Shown: in pieces, positions 5,958 to 6,168 of the stretch | Position numbering within the stretch: position 1 is the stretch's first letter | How the letters are laid out: the number at the start of each line of letters is the position of its first letter | Assembly: GCA_005879505.1 (NCBI GenBank) | Contig: VBKQ01000192.1 | Span: 1 to 6,168 of the forward strand | Source: Deltaproteobacteria bacterium | GTDB lineage: Bacteria > Myxococcota > Myxococcia > Myxococcales > 40CM-4-68-19 | DNA: 6,168 nt | Direction: 5' to 3' | Notes under the pieces: model-generated | Seen by the model: the letters and a program-made list of their open reading frames with translations, nothing else | Told to the model about the DNA's origin: nothing | The model's database searches: none | Position numbers and translations under genes: made by a program

Positions 5958-6168
5958 TCAGTGCTTCATGCCAGCGCCGCCGCGCGACATCTCCTCGCGC
6001 GGATCGAGCGTCTCCAGCAGCGTCGCCATGTCGTCGGCGTGTTCCTCTTCCTGCTCCAGCACGTCCTCCATCAGCCGCCGCGACGTCGGATCGTTGTCGC
6101 CGAAGTAGCGGATCATCTCCATGTACGATTCGATGGCGATCCGCTCCGCGATCAAGTCCTCCTTGATC
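5958..6168 (-). CDS. Bacterioferritin/ferritin-like diiron protein, N-terminus outside window
   Basis: These are the last 69 residues of a ferritin-like four-helix protein; the frame stays open to the right edge (IKEDLIAERIAIESYMEM...), so the start lies beyond it. Two helices are visible. The first is DLIAERIAIESYMEMIRYFG, whose AER glutamate matches a bacterioferritin ferroxidase ligand. The second is DPTSRRLMEDVLEQEEEHADDMATLL, whose EEEHADD motif supplies the Glu and His of the second metal-binding ExxH. Such proteins oxidise and store iron or protect against peroxide in the cytoplasm. The sequence ends in DPREEMSRGGAGMKH, a short flexible tail. The pattern fits the Bfr-like or smaller ferritin-like branch; heme binding cannot be judged because the N-terminal part is missing. 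It is the first visible gene of the minus-strand cluster. Confidence 0.85.
   Translation of the reverse strand, partial: IKEDLIAERIAIESYMEMIRYFGDNDPTSRRLMEDVLEQEEEHADDMATLLETLDPREEMSRGGAGMKH

Noticed and set aside
4634..6166. Open frame of 510 codons on the plus strand opposite pcnB, HIT, dtd and the ferritin-like gene
   Set aside because: It runs antisense to four genes with conserved motifs and shows Ser/Arg/Pro-rich low-complexity translation.

Overview
The window is GC-rich (about two-thirds G+C by eye), densely packed bacterial chromosome with strong G/C bias at third codon positions. The gene content and the character of the proteins (a LivF with a basic tail followed by a PaaK-like ligase, and a PcnB-type poly(A) polymerase with an Ala/Pro/Glu linker) suggest a proteobacterial or myxobacterial/deltaproteobacterial-type organism. 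This placement is inference from gene style, because no rRNA or other taxonomic marker is present.

Left half, plus strand (1-3424): a run of four genes read in one direction with almost no spacing. They are the 3' part of a LivK-type substrate-binding protein, a complete LivF-type ABC ATPase, a PaaK-like (phenylacetate-CoA ligase family) adenylate-forming protein whose GTG start overlaps the livF stop by 4 bases, and an alpha/beta hydrolase whose ATG overlaps the ligase stop (ATGA). The layout fits one transcript that encodes binding and uptake of an amino acid or carboxylate-like solute, followed by CoA activation and hydrolysis steps. The permease genes (livH/livM) and livG are not in view and would be expected upstream.

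Right half, minus strand (3463-6168): a convergent cluster read from right to left. It holds the 3' part of a bacterioferritin/ferritin-like gene, D-aminoacyl-tRNA deacylase (dtd), a HIT-family (Hint-like) nucleotide-binding protein, and a pcnB-type poly(A) polymerase. dtd and the HIT gene are 10 bases apart and surely cotranscribed. The HIT gene and pcnB are separated by a 117-base leader that contains nested inverted repeats. pcnB appears to start at TTG without a Shine-Dalgarno sequence. The theme is housekeeping: iron storage, translation quality control, nucleotide hydrolysis and RNA 3'-end processing.

The two blocks meet tail to tail over 38 bases (3425-3462). I see no mobile element, tRNA/rRNA, CRISPR array or clear intrinsic terminator. 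I find no convincing wholly new system. The points most worth a second look are the ligase that has lost the usual SGTTG phosphate loop, its coupling to a hydrolase with an Asp nucleophile, and the weak-start, structured-leader arrangement of pcnB.
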